Shown piece by piece: positions 1 through 6,594 of a stretch of DNA of 12,166 nt. A model generated the notes under the pieces. The model made no database searches. It saw nothing but the letters and a program-made list of their open reading frames with translations, and was not told the origin of the DNA. The stretch is from positions 1 through 12,166 of the forward strand of contig VSPV01000073.1 in the NCBI GenBank assembly GCA_009775605.1, written 5' to 3'. The DNA is from Paramuribaculum sp. Lineage in GTDB: Bacteria; Bacteroidota; Bacteroidia; Bacteroidales; Muribaculaceae. Each line of letters opens with the position of its first letter. Position 1 is the first letter of the stretch. Made by a program: the position numbers and the translations under genes.

Positions 1-1
1 T

Positions 2-67
2 TATAAAGACAAAGCGAGAGAGCTTTCACTGCCAAAAAAGATTCTAACTTATACCACATCAAAGTAG
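2..67 (+). CDS. Possible C-terminal end of an unidentified protein (partial)
   Basis: The second forward frame is open from the window edge to a TAG at 65-67 and would encode about 21 residues, lysine- and leucine-rich and ending TYTTSK. The composition resembles a soluble protein tail. The plus orientation also fits the terminator at 241-281, which would then lie between this gene and the convergent transporter gene. The fragment is too short to assign a family. Another forward frame is open from 7 to 240 (TAA at 238-240), so the choice of frame is uncertain. The upstream part of the gene, if real, lies outside the window. Confidence 0.3.
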   Translation, partial: YKDKARELSLPKKILTYTTSK

Positions 68-114
68 ATTGGGAAACTCATCAAATTTTAATGAAATACC
101 GAGACAAGCTTAGT

Positions 115-234
115 CGCCCAATGGCGGGCCCCATCCTCGCAAGAGGAGGCTTAATTAGCCCAGGCGGATTACAAAGGGCGGCAGGCACTCAAATCCTGTC
201 ATTCGGAGTTTCATCGCATCCTTTGATGTGGCCC
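115..234 (+). other. Compact multi-hairpin region, candidate structured RNA
   Basis: Several helices can be drawn. These are 115-118 with 123-126 (CGCC/GGCG), a closing helix 126-135 with 225-234 (9 of 10 pairs), 135-138 with 143-146 around a GCAA loop, 158-161 with 176-179 (GCCC/GGGC), and 180-185 with 195-200 (one G-T pair). Some are mutually exclusive. The 156-200 part resembles a tRNA D arm plus anticodon arm: T156 A157 before the first stem, GG and a terminal A in its loop, one spacer base, then a second hairpin whose loop contains TCA. I find no T-loop and no matching acceptor stem, so I do not call a tRNA. A plus-strand terminator begins 7 nt downstream. It could be a 3' UTR or small RNA, or chance pairing. 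Confidence 0.3.
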
Positions 235-240
235 TTATAA

Positions 241-279
241 AAGAGACTGTACCGTTATTCACGATGCAGTCTCTTTTTT
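241..279 (+). terminator. Intrinsic terminator, probably used from both sides
   Basis: A 9-bp perfect stem (241-249 with 267-275, AAGAGACTG / CAGTCTCTT) closes a 17-nt loop, and the T run reaches position 279. On the minus strand the same stem is followed by a shorter T run (TTTTATAA), so it can also end the transporter transcript, whose stop codon lies 35 nt away. It separates convergent units. Confidence 0.85.
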
Positions 280-313
280 ATTTATAATGTCTGTTGCGGT
301 GTAGCATGTATCA

Positions 314-2026
314 TCAGATTTCCGTATTGTCCGCAAGCTTCTCGGCCTTGGCGGCTTCGGCAAGAGGTGCGGGAGCGGGCTCGTCGGCTGTTGCCGCTTC
401 AAGCTTCTTCATTATCGAGAAAATGAATATTGCCGAAACAAGGCATAGTCCGCCGAGAATGAGCCAGATAACCCAGACCGGGATGCGGCCCCACAACTCC
501 ATGGGAACGGATACAAGATAATTGCCTATGGCCGTGGCGGCGAACCATCCTCCCATCATCGCGCCCTTGAGGCGTGGGGGAGCTACCTTGCTCACAAAGC
601 TTATTCCCATGGGCGAGAGCAGAAGTTCGGCAAATGTAAGGAGAAGATAGGTTGAAATAAGCCAGTTGGGCGACACGGCGCCGCTGGTGCCCACGATATG
701 GATGGAGCCCACCAGCATCACAGCATAGGCAATGGCTGCGAGCACCATTCCGTAGCCGATCTTGCGGGGTGCCGAGGGTTCTTTTTTCCGTCGGGCCATC
801 CACCCGAATATGGCAATTGATACCGGAGTAAGAGCCACCACATAGAAAGGATTGAACTGCTGATACTCCTGAGGCTGAATGCCGGTAAGCGGATCGGGGG
901 TCGTCATATAGAAATAGGCAGTCAGCGCCACGCACACCGCAAGGACAGCTCCGCTCACTATTTTACCCGTACGCTTGCGCGACTGAAAGAGACCGAACGC
1001 AGCATAAACCCCGGCAGCCACAGCCGTGAGAGCCCATACGTTGAACCCCACGCGCGTCCATCCTCCCGCATCGGGAGATGTGCAACTCTTGGCAAACTCC
1101 GTGAGCGCCGCTCCGTTCTGGTTGAATACCATCCAGAAGAAAATCACCACGGCGAAAACAAGGAGCAGAGCCGTCACGCGCTGACGTGTCTGAGCGGGCG
1201 AAAGCTCCGGTTCCGCCGACGCGGAGTCGGCCTTTTTTACCTCGCTTTTCTTATCGAGAATATGGCGGAAGGTAGGACGCCCCACACGGTAAATCACGAA
1301 ACTGATCACCAGTGAGACACACGCGAGTGCAAAAGCATAGGAATATCCGCGTGAAAGCACCGTTATATATTCGGAGGCGAACCCGGCAAGGTCGGCACCG
1401 GGATTCATACCGGCCGCTGTGGCTGCCGCCACGAGGGCTTCGGCACCGGAGCCGGAGTCAAGAAAGCCGTTGCACAACGCGGGAAGCGATGCCGCATAGC
1501 TCATCCCCGCACCTTCAAGTGCCATATTGCACATCGCCGTCGCCGCCATGGGAGCATACATCGAGCCGATGTTGATTGCCATATAGAAAAGCGAAAAAGC
1601 GGCATCACGCTGGCCGCTGTAGCGGGGTGTATTATAAAGGTCGCCTACCATCACCTGCAGATTGCCCTTGAACAATCCGGTGCCTGCCGCTATCAGAAAA
1701 AGCGCGGCATAAAGAAGCATGAGCGAACCGTCGGAGCGTATGGCAGTAGGCACGGACATAAGCGCGTATCCCGCAAGCATCACCGCCATACCCGACACCA
1801 CGCACTTGGAGAAACTCCATTTATCGGCCAGCCATCCGCCTATAAGCGGCATGAAATAGACCACTGCCAGAAATATGGCATAAATCTTTCCCGAAGAGGA
1901 TGAATCGAGACCGAACTTGGCCTGCAGATACAGAAGAAAAATAGAAAGCATGGTATAATAACCGAACCGCTCTCCGGTGTTGGCAAGGGCAAGGAAGTAA
2001 AGGCCCTTAGGCTGATTGTTGAACAT
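314..2026 (-). CDS. POT family (PTR2) oligopeptide transporter
   Basis: A 570-aa inner-membrane protein of the proton-dependent oligopeptide transporter family, a branch of the major facilitator superfamily that imports di- and tripeptides. Family marks are an N-terminal GERFGYYTM segment (residues 18-26), a GGWLAD loop near residue 64, the PTR2 signature FYMAINIGS near residue 147, and more than a dozen hydrophobic helices. Bacterial members are usually 450-550 aa. The extra length is mostly a small-residue-rich insertion near residues 160-220 and a hydrophilic Ala/Glu-rich tail. The family motif ExxER reads N16-T-G-E19-R20, so its first glutamate is replaced. The start ATG is the first in the frame and lies about 80 nt below a good promoter. 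The gene stands alone, divergent from the AAA ATPase gene and convergent on the left terminator. Substrate is not determinable from sequence. Confidence 0.92.
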   Translation of the reverse strand: MFNNQPKGLYFLALANTGERFGYYTMLSIFLLYLQAKFGLDSSSSGKIYAIFLAVVYFMPLIGGWLADKWSFSKCVVSGMAVMLAGYALMSVPTAIRSDGSLMLLYAALFLIAAGTGLFKGNLQVMVGDLYNTPRYSGQRDAAFSLFYMAINIGSMYAPMAATAMCNMALEGAGMSYAASLPALCNGFLDSGSGAEALVAAATAAGMNPGADLAGFASEYITVLSRGYSYAFALACVSLVISFVIYRVGRPTFRHILDKKSEVKKADSASAEPELSPAQTRQRVTALLLVFAVVIFFWMVFNQNGAALTEFAKSCTSPDAGGWTRVGFNVWALTAVAAGVYAAFGLFQSRKRTGKIVSGAVLAVCVALTAYFYMTTPDPLTGIQPQEYQQFNPFYVVALTPVSIAIFGWMARRKKEPSAPRKIGYGMVLAAIAYAVMLVGSIHIVGTSGAVSPNWLISTYLLLTFAELLLSPMGISFVSKVAPPRLKGAMMGGWFAATAIGNYLVSVPMELWGRIPVWVIWLILGGLCLVSAIFIFSIMKKLEAATADEPAPAPLAEAAKAEKLADNTEI

Positions 2027-2068
2027 AATTACAAAATGGTATAAACAGGTTTGGCGTATGGATCATGA

Positions 2069-2086
2069 GTTTATTTCTTAATAAAC
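2069..2086 (-). other. Small hairpin in the transporter 5' UTR
   Basis: A 7-bp perfect AT-rich stem (2069-2075 with 2080-2086) with a 4-nt loop lies between the predicted transcription start and the transporter start codon. It is probably weak. A regulatory role is possible but unsupported. Confidence 0.3.
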
Positions 2087-2113
2087 CCTGAGCACTATGC
2101 TTATTTCATGGCA

Positions 2114-2145
2114 CAAACTTACCCATTATTTCCCGTCATCCCAAA
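2114..2145 (-). promoter_or_regulatory. Bacteroidota-type promoter for the POT transporter
   Basis: Read on the minus strand, a TTTG box (2145-2142) is followed after 20 nt by TAAGTTTG (2121-2114). This matches the known Bacteroidota primary sigma pattern TTTG, about 19-21 nt, TAnnTTTG. Transcription would start near 2107, leaving a 5' UTR of about 80 nt. Confidence 0.7.
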
Positions 2146-2200
2146 TGGATTGTCTCTCCACACTATTTTTCATGTATTTCACAAAAATATAGCGTTAAAA

Positions 2201-2232
2201 TTTGGATATTAGCCGACACGTGACTACATTTG
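2201..2232 (+). promoter_or_regulatory. Bacteroidota-type promoter for the AAA ATPase transcript
   Basis: A TTTG box (2201-2204) and TACATTTG (2225-2232) are separated by 20 nt, a full match to the Bacteroidota promoter pattern on the plus strand. Transcription would begin near 2238. The nearest plus-strand gene starts at 2559 or 2586, so the leader would be about 320-345 nt. This promoter and the minus-strand one face away from each other, with 55 nt between their TTTG boxes. Confidence 0.65.
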
Positions 2233-2518
2233 CATCATGATGGGTAGAAGCCCCATGCTGCTGCGCCCATATCATACAGTTTTATCATATCATTTTCAGC
2301 TATGATCCATCTTCATCTCTACAAAAGCAATTTCGGCGGTGACGTTCCTCCCGGAGGTGCGGAGATGAGGCGTGGATAGCTTTTTCCACCAACATTTTCA
2401 ACCTCAGAAATGCCCCGGCAGCCCGAGGTGCGTTCTTTCGCATCCTCTCCCCTGCAGCCGGGAGCACGGAGTTCATTGACATGTTGGTGACGGCCCCGGA
2501 GGAAGGCCTCCGGATCAG

Positions 2519-2538
2519 TGATAATTAAAATGATAATT
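2519..2538 (+). repeat. Direct repeat TGATAATT, two copies
   Basis: TGATAATT occurs at 2519-2526 and 2531-2538, 12 nt apart, between the last two leader hairpins. This is an AT-rich single-stranded linker in the predicted fold. The phasing, about one helical turn, could suit a protein site, but chance is a fair explanation. Confidence 0.3.
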
Positions 2539-2544
2539 CAACCC

Positions 2545-2568
2545 GGAAGGCCATTCCTATGGCCCTCC
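2545..2568 (+). promoter_or_regulatory. Hairpin enclosing the first possible ATPase start codon
   Basis: Bases 2549-2554 pair perfectly with 2559-2564 around a TCCT loop, and 2545-2547 pair with 2566-2568 beyond one mismatch. The ATG at 2559-2561 is the first half of the 3' arm. If translation starts there, the fold would hide the start. If it starts at 2580 or 2586, the hairpin lies just upstream and might act as an initiation spacer. Confidence 0.5.
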
Positions 2569-4517
2569 ACCAAAACTGTATGATTATGAATAATAGACTA
2601 TCCCCCCTATCAGCATATAACATTCAGATATATGCATACAACGAAAGCGAAACCTCCGAAAAGGATTTCGCACAAAACCTCTGTTACGACGACCGCCGCG
2701 ACTTCCTCACGGACGAATCTTTCCGCGGCATAGCCATCAAGCTCGGCTTGAGAAACCAAGGTTTTTTCAAAGGCGCGCGTAGAATGATCTCCGTGTCGAT
2801 TGTCGACCTTTCTGCCCGCATTCCGCTGGCGAAGCAGGAAATAAAAGTAGACATCTCCCGGAATGATTATGCCAAGGAGATATTTACATATTTTCCACTT
2901 GACATGGATAAAGGCCCCCTGTTCCGCACGTATAGAATAATGGTCTGCGATGAAACAGCCCGCAGAATGATATGCGAAACGGTGTTTCATCTGTTCGACG
3001 GACGGTCTTTGCGTCATCCCGCCCAATGGTATAAGGCCTCGACTGGCGGTTTGCGTCTTTCCTGGATGTCAGATCTCTTCAAGACACTCGACACTGACGA
3101 CGACTGCACTTATTACGTGAAATTCATTCTTTCCCAACATATCACCTCCGTTCCGCCTGCAATTCTGCCCGAACTGGAATTGAGACTTTACCGTCCTGAC
3201 GGACAGGTTGAGATCCAGTTTAAGGAACCCGGCTATATTGATCCGGGAAACGGATGTGACAAAGAGCTTTGCGTGGAGTTTCCGTTTACCACCTCCGAAG
3301 GGAACAAAGGGGTGCATTACGCCGAACTCCTCTGCATGGAATACGCAATTGCGGGATTCGCATTCGATACCCGGCAGCAATCCGCGCCCGGCGGCTGGCC
3401 CGACTATCTTCTTGTGCCCATGGATGAAGTGAACCTTGATGATGCCAAGGAAAGACTCGAGGTATTCCTTCATCCCGAGAAATCCAAAATCTCACCGACG
3501 GTTCGAGAGGAAGATAATCTTGACTCGCTTATCGACGACTTCATAAACTCTGAGCGTGATAAGATGAAGGATGACGAGACATATTCTTCCGAACCTGACA
3601 AAGAGGAGGATAAACAGCCGGAAAAGGAATCCGAAGAAGAAAAATATGATGACGCACAGTCTTTTTCCTCATCCCTCGACAACCTTACCGGCCTGAAAGC
3701 CGTGAAAGAGAAGCTTACGGTGTATGAACATGTGGTGCGCTTCAACCGTCTGCGTGCCGACAACGGGTTGCCTGTGGCACCCGCGCCGCTCCATGCCATG
3801 TCTCTCGGTTCGCCCGGCACCGGTAAAACCACTGTTGCCAAAATCATGGGAAAAATGCTTCACAGCCTTGGGGTGCTTTCCAAAGGGCATGTGGTGGTGC
3901 GCGAGCGCGCCACTCTTCTGGGCCAGTTCTACAACTCTGAGGCCGAGAAAACCATCGCCGCCCTTGAGGAAGCCCGGGGAGGCATTCTGTTTATAGACGA
4001 GGCTTACCAGCTTTATCAGCCCGAGGATCCGCGCGACCCCGGCAAGTTCGTGATAGAGACTCTGCTGACAGCGCTCGCCGACGACTCGCAGCGCGACTGG
4101 ATGCTGATTCTGGCCGGCTATACCGATGAGATGTTACGGCTGTTCAAGATGAACCCGGGCTTCCGTTCACGCATTCCGGATTGCAACATCTACCAGTTTG
4201 ACGACTTCTCGGAGACGGAACTCATGCAGATAGCCGAGAACTATCTCACCCGAAGCAATTATGTGCTCACTCCCGAAGCTCATGCCGCTCTCAGCGACAG
4301 ACTGAAATCCGATTTTGACCGTCGCGACAGAAGCTTCGGTAATGCCCGGCATGTCATGAACATGATCCAGACCGAGATTCTTCCGGCTATGGCTGTAAGG
4401 GTAATGGACCAAGGGCTCTGCGATGAAATTTCGTTGACGGAAATCCTTCCGGCCGATATTCCCGCGCCTGTCGTTAAAAAAGAGAGTGCCCGTATGCGTG
4501 TAGGTTTTGCCATATAA
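2559..4517 (+). CDS. CbxX/CfxQ-type AAA+ ATPase with a large N-terminal region
   Basis: A 652-aa cytoplasmic protein. Residues about 374-625 form one AAA+ module of the CbxX/CfxQ (CbbX, SpoVK) group. Walker A is GSPGTGKT at 417-424, Walker B ILFIDE at 476-481, the arginine-finger region NPGFRSR at 532-538 and a sensor-2 GNAR at 594-597. A pore-loop-like LLGQFYNSE follows Walker A, so threading of a protein substrate is plausible. Residues about 15-305 are beta-rich and look like two related sandwich-like units (15-147 and 183-271); I do not recognise the family. A highly acidic linker (about 317-366) joins the two halves. Relatives remodel partners (CbbX on Rubisco); the target here is unknown. 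The first ATG lies inside a hairpin; ATGs at 2580 and 2586 are attractive alternatives. The Wzi-like gene begins 27 nt downstream. Confidence 0.85.
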   Translation: MALHQNCMIMNNRLSPLSAYNIQIYAYNESETSEKDFAQNLCYDDRRDFLTDESFRGIAIKLGLRNQGFFKGARRMISVSIVDLSARIPLAKQEIKVDISRNDYAKEIFTYFPLDMDKGPLFRTYRIMVCDETARRMICETVFHLFDGRSLRHPAQWYKASTGGLRLSWMSDLFKTLDTDDDCTYYVKFILSQHITSVPPAILPELELRLYRPDGQVEIQFKEPGYIDPGNGCDKELCVEFPFTTSEGNKGVHYAELLCMEYAIAGFAFDTRQQSAPGGWPDYLLVPMDEVNLDDAKERLEVFLHPEKSKISPTVREEDNLDSLIDDFINSERDKMKDDETYSSEPDKEEDKQPEKESEEEKYDDAQSFSSSLDNLTGLKAVKEKLTVYEHVVRFNRLRADNGLPVAPAPLHAMSLGSPGTGKTTVAKIMGKMLHSLGVLSKGHVVVRERATLLGQFYNSEAEKTIAALEEARGGILFIDEAYQLYQPEDPRDPGKFVIETLLTALADDSQRDWMLILAGYTDEMLRLFKMNPGFRSRIPDCNIYQFDDFSETELMQIAENYLTRSNYVLTPEAHAALSDRLKSDFDRRDRSFGNARHVMNMIQTEILPAMAVRVMDQGLCDEISLTEILPADIPAPVVKKESARMRVGFAI

Positions 4518-4551
4518 TTTGTAAATTCTTCTTACATTAGCGTTATGTTTG
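4518..4551 (+). promoter_or_regulatory. Possible internal promoter before the Wzi-like gene
   Basis: TTTG at 4518-4521 directly follows the ATPase stop codon, and TATGTTTG at 4544-4551 matches TAnnTTTG. The 22-nt spacer is slightly long for this promoter class. The second box includes the first ATG of the next gene; if it is real, that gene must start at 4566 or 4569. Confidence 0.3.
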
Positions 4552-6128
4552 TTTCAACCATTGATATGATGCTACGCCGACGCTTTTCAGCCCTGAGGGT
4601 TACGGCCCTGTTTCTCGGGGCGGCCTGTTGCACGATGACAAATGCCCAGACCGGATTGTTTGACGCTACAGAGGTGGAATATACCGCCGGAGTGTCAGGA
4701 ATCTACAGCTCCGGAGACTTCGCGCCTTACTATATGGCGTCCAATCGCGGAGGAAGAGTGACCCGCAGCAAAGGCATCCTCACGGAAGCAGCCGTGAGAG
4801 TGTCTACCGACTCAACGCGCCGTTTCATCCTTGCCGCCTGGCTTGACTTGGCTGCGTCCCGAACTTCGGCCGTCGATTACGACCGGTATTCAGCAGCCTC
4901 TTCATCATGGAGCCGACACGCTCTGCGCTCACCGGCATTCTGGCTCCAGCAAGGCTACGTTTCCGGCCGATACCGCTCCATCGCTTTCATGGCCGGAATT
5001 CGTGACTATGAATCGCCTATGCTCAACAACCGGCTGTCCTCAGGCGACCTCACGCGCAGTCCCAATCCCCGCCCCCTTCCGGAAGCGGGAATCGGACTCG
5101 CCGGCTTCCGGAAGATGCCGTTTACTTCGGGATGGCTTGAAGTTGATGGCTGGCTGTCCTACGGGAAATACACCGACAATGGATGGTGGCACGACCATTT
5201 CAACCATTACAATTACCATCTGGCACAAAACCAATGGCTTGTGTACCGGAGGCTTTACCTGCGTTCCGACGCTTCCAAAAGGTTCTGCATCACAGCCGGA
5301 ATCCAGGCGGCGACCCAGTTCGGAGGCTACACGGAGTATTACGAAAACGGAATAAAGACACGCACCGACCGACGCTCCACGCGCCTCAAAGAATTTCTGA
5401 AGGTAATCATCCCGACTTCGGGCGGCAGCGAGGATTTCTATACCGGGAACACCCTCGGCTCCATCGACATAATGGCCCGCTACCGTATCGGCTCGATCGC
5501 CGACCTGCGTCTGTATCTTCAGAATCCGTGGGAAGACGGCTCGGGGCTGGGCAAACTGAATGGCTTCGACGGCCTGTGGGGACTGGAATACCGACCGCTG
5601 AATGGAGGCATCATTTCAGGAGCCGTCATTGAATATCTCGACATGACCAACCAGAGCGGCCCCCTGCATTACGCTCCTGACTATATTCCCGGGAGCGACA
5701 TAACGGCCGAAGCCACAGGCGCCGACGACTATTATAATAACTATTACTATAATTCCTACGCCAATTTCGGAATGATCGCAGGCAGCCCGATGGTGATGTC
5801 GCCCGTCTATAACACCGACGGATTTCCGGGTGTGGTGACCAACCGCATGCGCGCCATCCATCTGGGATTGGAAAGCGCTCCCCTATCCTGCCTGTCGGTG
5901 CGCGTGCTCGCCTCGTGGCGCAAGGCCTGGGGCAACGGGTATGTTCCCCTAATCAAACCCCGGCATTCATTCTCCGCCATGCTGGAGACGATGTTTGCAC
6001 CGGGCGCCATAAAAGGCCTTTCAGTAAACCTGCGCCTCGGCATGGACCGCGGCACCCTTCCATCCAATGCCGCAGGAGCCGAATTGGGAATCACTTATTC
6101 CGGCAATTTCACCCTCAACCGTCATTAA
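4545..6128 (+). CDS. Wzi-like capsule assembly outer-membrane protein
   Basis: A 527-aa predicted outer-membrane beta-barrel of the capsule assembly Wzi family. In enterobacteria Wzi is an 18-stranded barrel that binds exported capsule at the cell surface; Bacteroidota homologues are less studied. The N-terminus has a basic RRR stretch, a hydrophobic core and a likely signal peptidase site near TNA-Q (32-35). The rest is rich in alternating aromatic and polar segments typical of barrel strands, with many Trp and Tyr girdle residues, and ends in a short strand closing with LNRH. A Tyr/Asn-rich run (DDYYNNYYYNSY) near residues 395-406 is probably an external loop. Starts at 4566 and 4569 would give a cleaner signal peptide and are plausible. 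The gene sits between the ATPase (27 nt) and a lipoprotein gene (7 nt), so co-transcription is likely. Confidence 0.72.
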   Translation: MFVSTIDMMLRRRFSALRVTALFLGAACCTMTNAQTGLFDATEVEYTAGVSGIYSSGDFAPYYMASNRGGRVTRSKGILTEAAVRVSTDSTRRFILAAWLDLAASRTSAVDYDRYSAASSSWSRHALRSPAFWLQQGYVSGRYRSIAFMAGIRDYESPMLNNRLSSGDLTRSPNPRPLPEAGIGLAGFRKMPFTSGWLEVDGWLSYGKYTDNGWWHDHFNHYNYHLAQNQWLVYRRLYLRSDASKRFCITAGIQAATQFGGYTEYYENGIKTRTDRRSTRLKEFLKVIIPTSGGSEDFYTGNTLGSIDIMARYRIGSIADLRLYLQNPWEDGSGLGKLNGFDGLWGLEYRPLNGGIISGAVIEYLDMTNQSGPLHYAPDYIPGSDITAEATGADDYYNNYYYNSYANFGMIAGSPMVMSPVYNTDGFPGVVTNRMRAIHLGLESAPLSCLSVRVLASWRKAWGNGYVPLIKPRHSFSAMLETMFAPGAIKGLSVNLRLGMDRGTLPSNAAGAELGITYSGNFTLNRH

Positions 6129-6135
6129 ACCAATC

Positions 6136-6585
6136 ATGAAACCATTTAGCATATTTGTCATTATACTGACATCGTTACTGGCCGGATGTACTCACAACGA
6201 CGGCGACATAGGCCCCCTTTTCGGCTCATGGCAACTTGAATCCATAGAGGTGGATGGAACAGTGGATTCCTCATATCCCGGAAATGTATTCTGGGGATTC
6301 CAGTCGTCCGTAATCCGCATGGCGGTAGTGAACGAGCATCACGAGCACGTGGACTACTGGGGCACATGGAAACTGGCCGACAATATCCTGACGCTCGACT
6401 ACACCCACTCCAACGCCGACATGCCTCCCGGCACCAGCGACTACCGCTTCCCACCCTCAATCCACCTGCCCGAAAACGGCGTAGTGTCCCTCAGCGTCCT
6501 CACCCTTAAAGGCTCCACCCTCACCCTCCAGTACAAAAATCCAGCCGGCACAACCATCGTCTACCGCCTCCATAAACAGTTCTAA
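6136..6585 (+). CDS. Small lipocalin-like lipoprotein
   Basis: A 149-aa secreted lipoprotein. A short hydrophobic signal ends in the lipobox LAGC with the acceptor cysteine at residue 18, followed by THNDGD, an acidic stretch like those reported for surface export of Bacteroidota lipoproteins. The mature part begins with GSW (30-32) and continues as short beta strands (for example WGTWKL, LTLDY, LTLKG, LTLQY), matching the small lipocalin-like domains common in Bacteroidales. I chose the ATG at 6136 because it starts directly at the signal peptide; an in-frame ATG at 6067 would overlap the Wzi-like gene by 62 nt and add an unconvincing extension. The 7-nt gap suggests translational coupling. 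The ligand is unknown; a role beside the barrel is inferred from position only. Confidence 0.75.
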   Translation: MKPFSIFVIILTSLLAGCTHNDGDIGPLFGSWQLESIEVDGTVDSSYPGNVFWGFQSSVIRMAVVNEHHEHVDYWGTWKLADNILTLDYTHSNADMPPGTSDYRFPPSIHLPENGVVSLSVLTLKGSTLTLQYKNPAGTTIVYRLHKQF

Positions 6586-6594
6586 TATCCCATC

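Larger units (their letters stand above)
2237..2568 (+). ncRNA. Long structured 5' leader upstream of the AAA ATPase gene
   Basis: This stretch lies between a predicted promoter and the ATPase start and has no convincing gene. It can form five helices. These are 2237-2244 with 2266-2275 (8 bp, 2-nt bulge) at the predicted 5' end; 2305-2319 with 2362-2377 (15 bp, one bulged C, two G-T pairs) enclosing a small CCTC/GAGG hairpin at 2347-2357; 2414-2419 with 2457-2462 enclosing 2425-2432 with 2439-2447 (8 bp, one bulge); 2496-2502 with 2507-2513 (7 bp, AAGG loop); and 2545-2554 with 2559-2568 (9 of 10 pairs). None of the first four is followed by a T run, so none is an obvious intrinsic terminator. 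I recognise no known riboswitch class. It may be a cis-regulatory leader or a separate small RNA. Confidence 0.5.

Noticed and set aside
126..234. A selenocysteine tRNA gene (selC)
   Set aside because: The anticodon-like hairpin contains TCA and the D-arm-like stem fits, but the loop is nine bases with no paired fifth position, the base before TCA is C rather than T, the D loop is too long, and no T-loop consensus or matching acceptor stem is present.
7..240. Forward open frame ending at TAA 238-240
   Set aside because: Its first ATG is at 91, giving only 49 residues without recognisable features. The GC-rich part coincides with the hairpins, so openness may be chance.
2237..2305. 22-codon leader peptide starting MMGRSPMLL
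   Set aside because: Its ATG would lie at the predicted transcription start itself, and there is no run of a single amino-acid codon or linked terminator to suggest attenuation.
2300..2482. 60-aa minus-strand open frame in the ATPase leader
   Set aside because: Arg- and Ala-rich composition with no recognisable domain or start context, and it lies over the self-complementary leader helices, which favour open frames on both strands.
2410..2490. 26-codon upstream open frame in the leader
   Set aside because: No supporting initiation signal, and its sequence is explained by the nested stem at 2414-2462.
2496..2513. Intrinsic terminator inside the leader
   Set aside because: The 7-bp GC stem is followed by ATCAGTGATAATT with no T run.
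6067..6135. Longer start for the lipoprotein gene
   Set aside because: It would overlap the barrel gene by 62 nt and place 23 polar residues before a clear lipoprotein signal peptide; the ATG at 6136 is far better.
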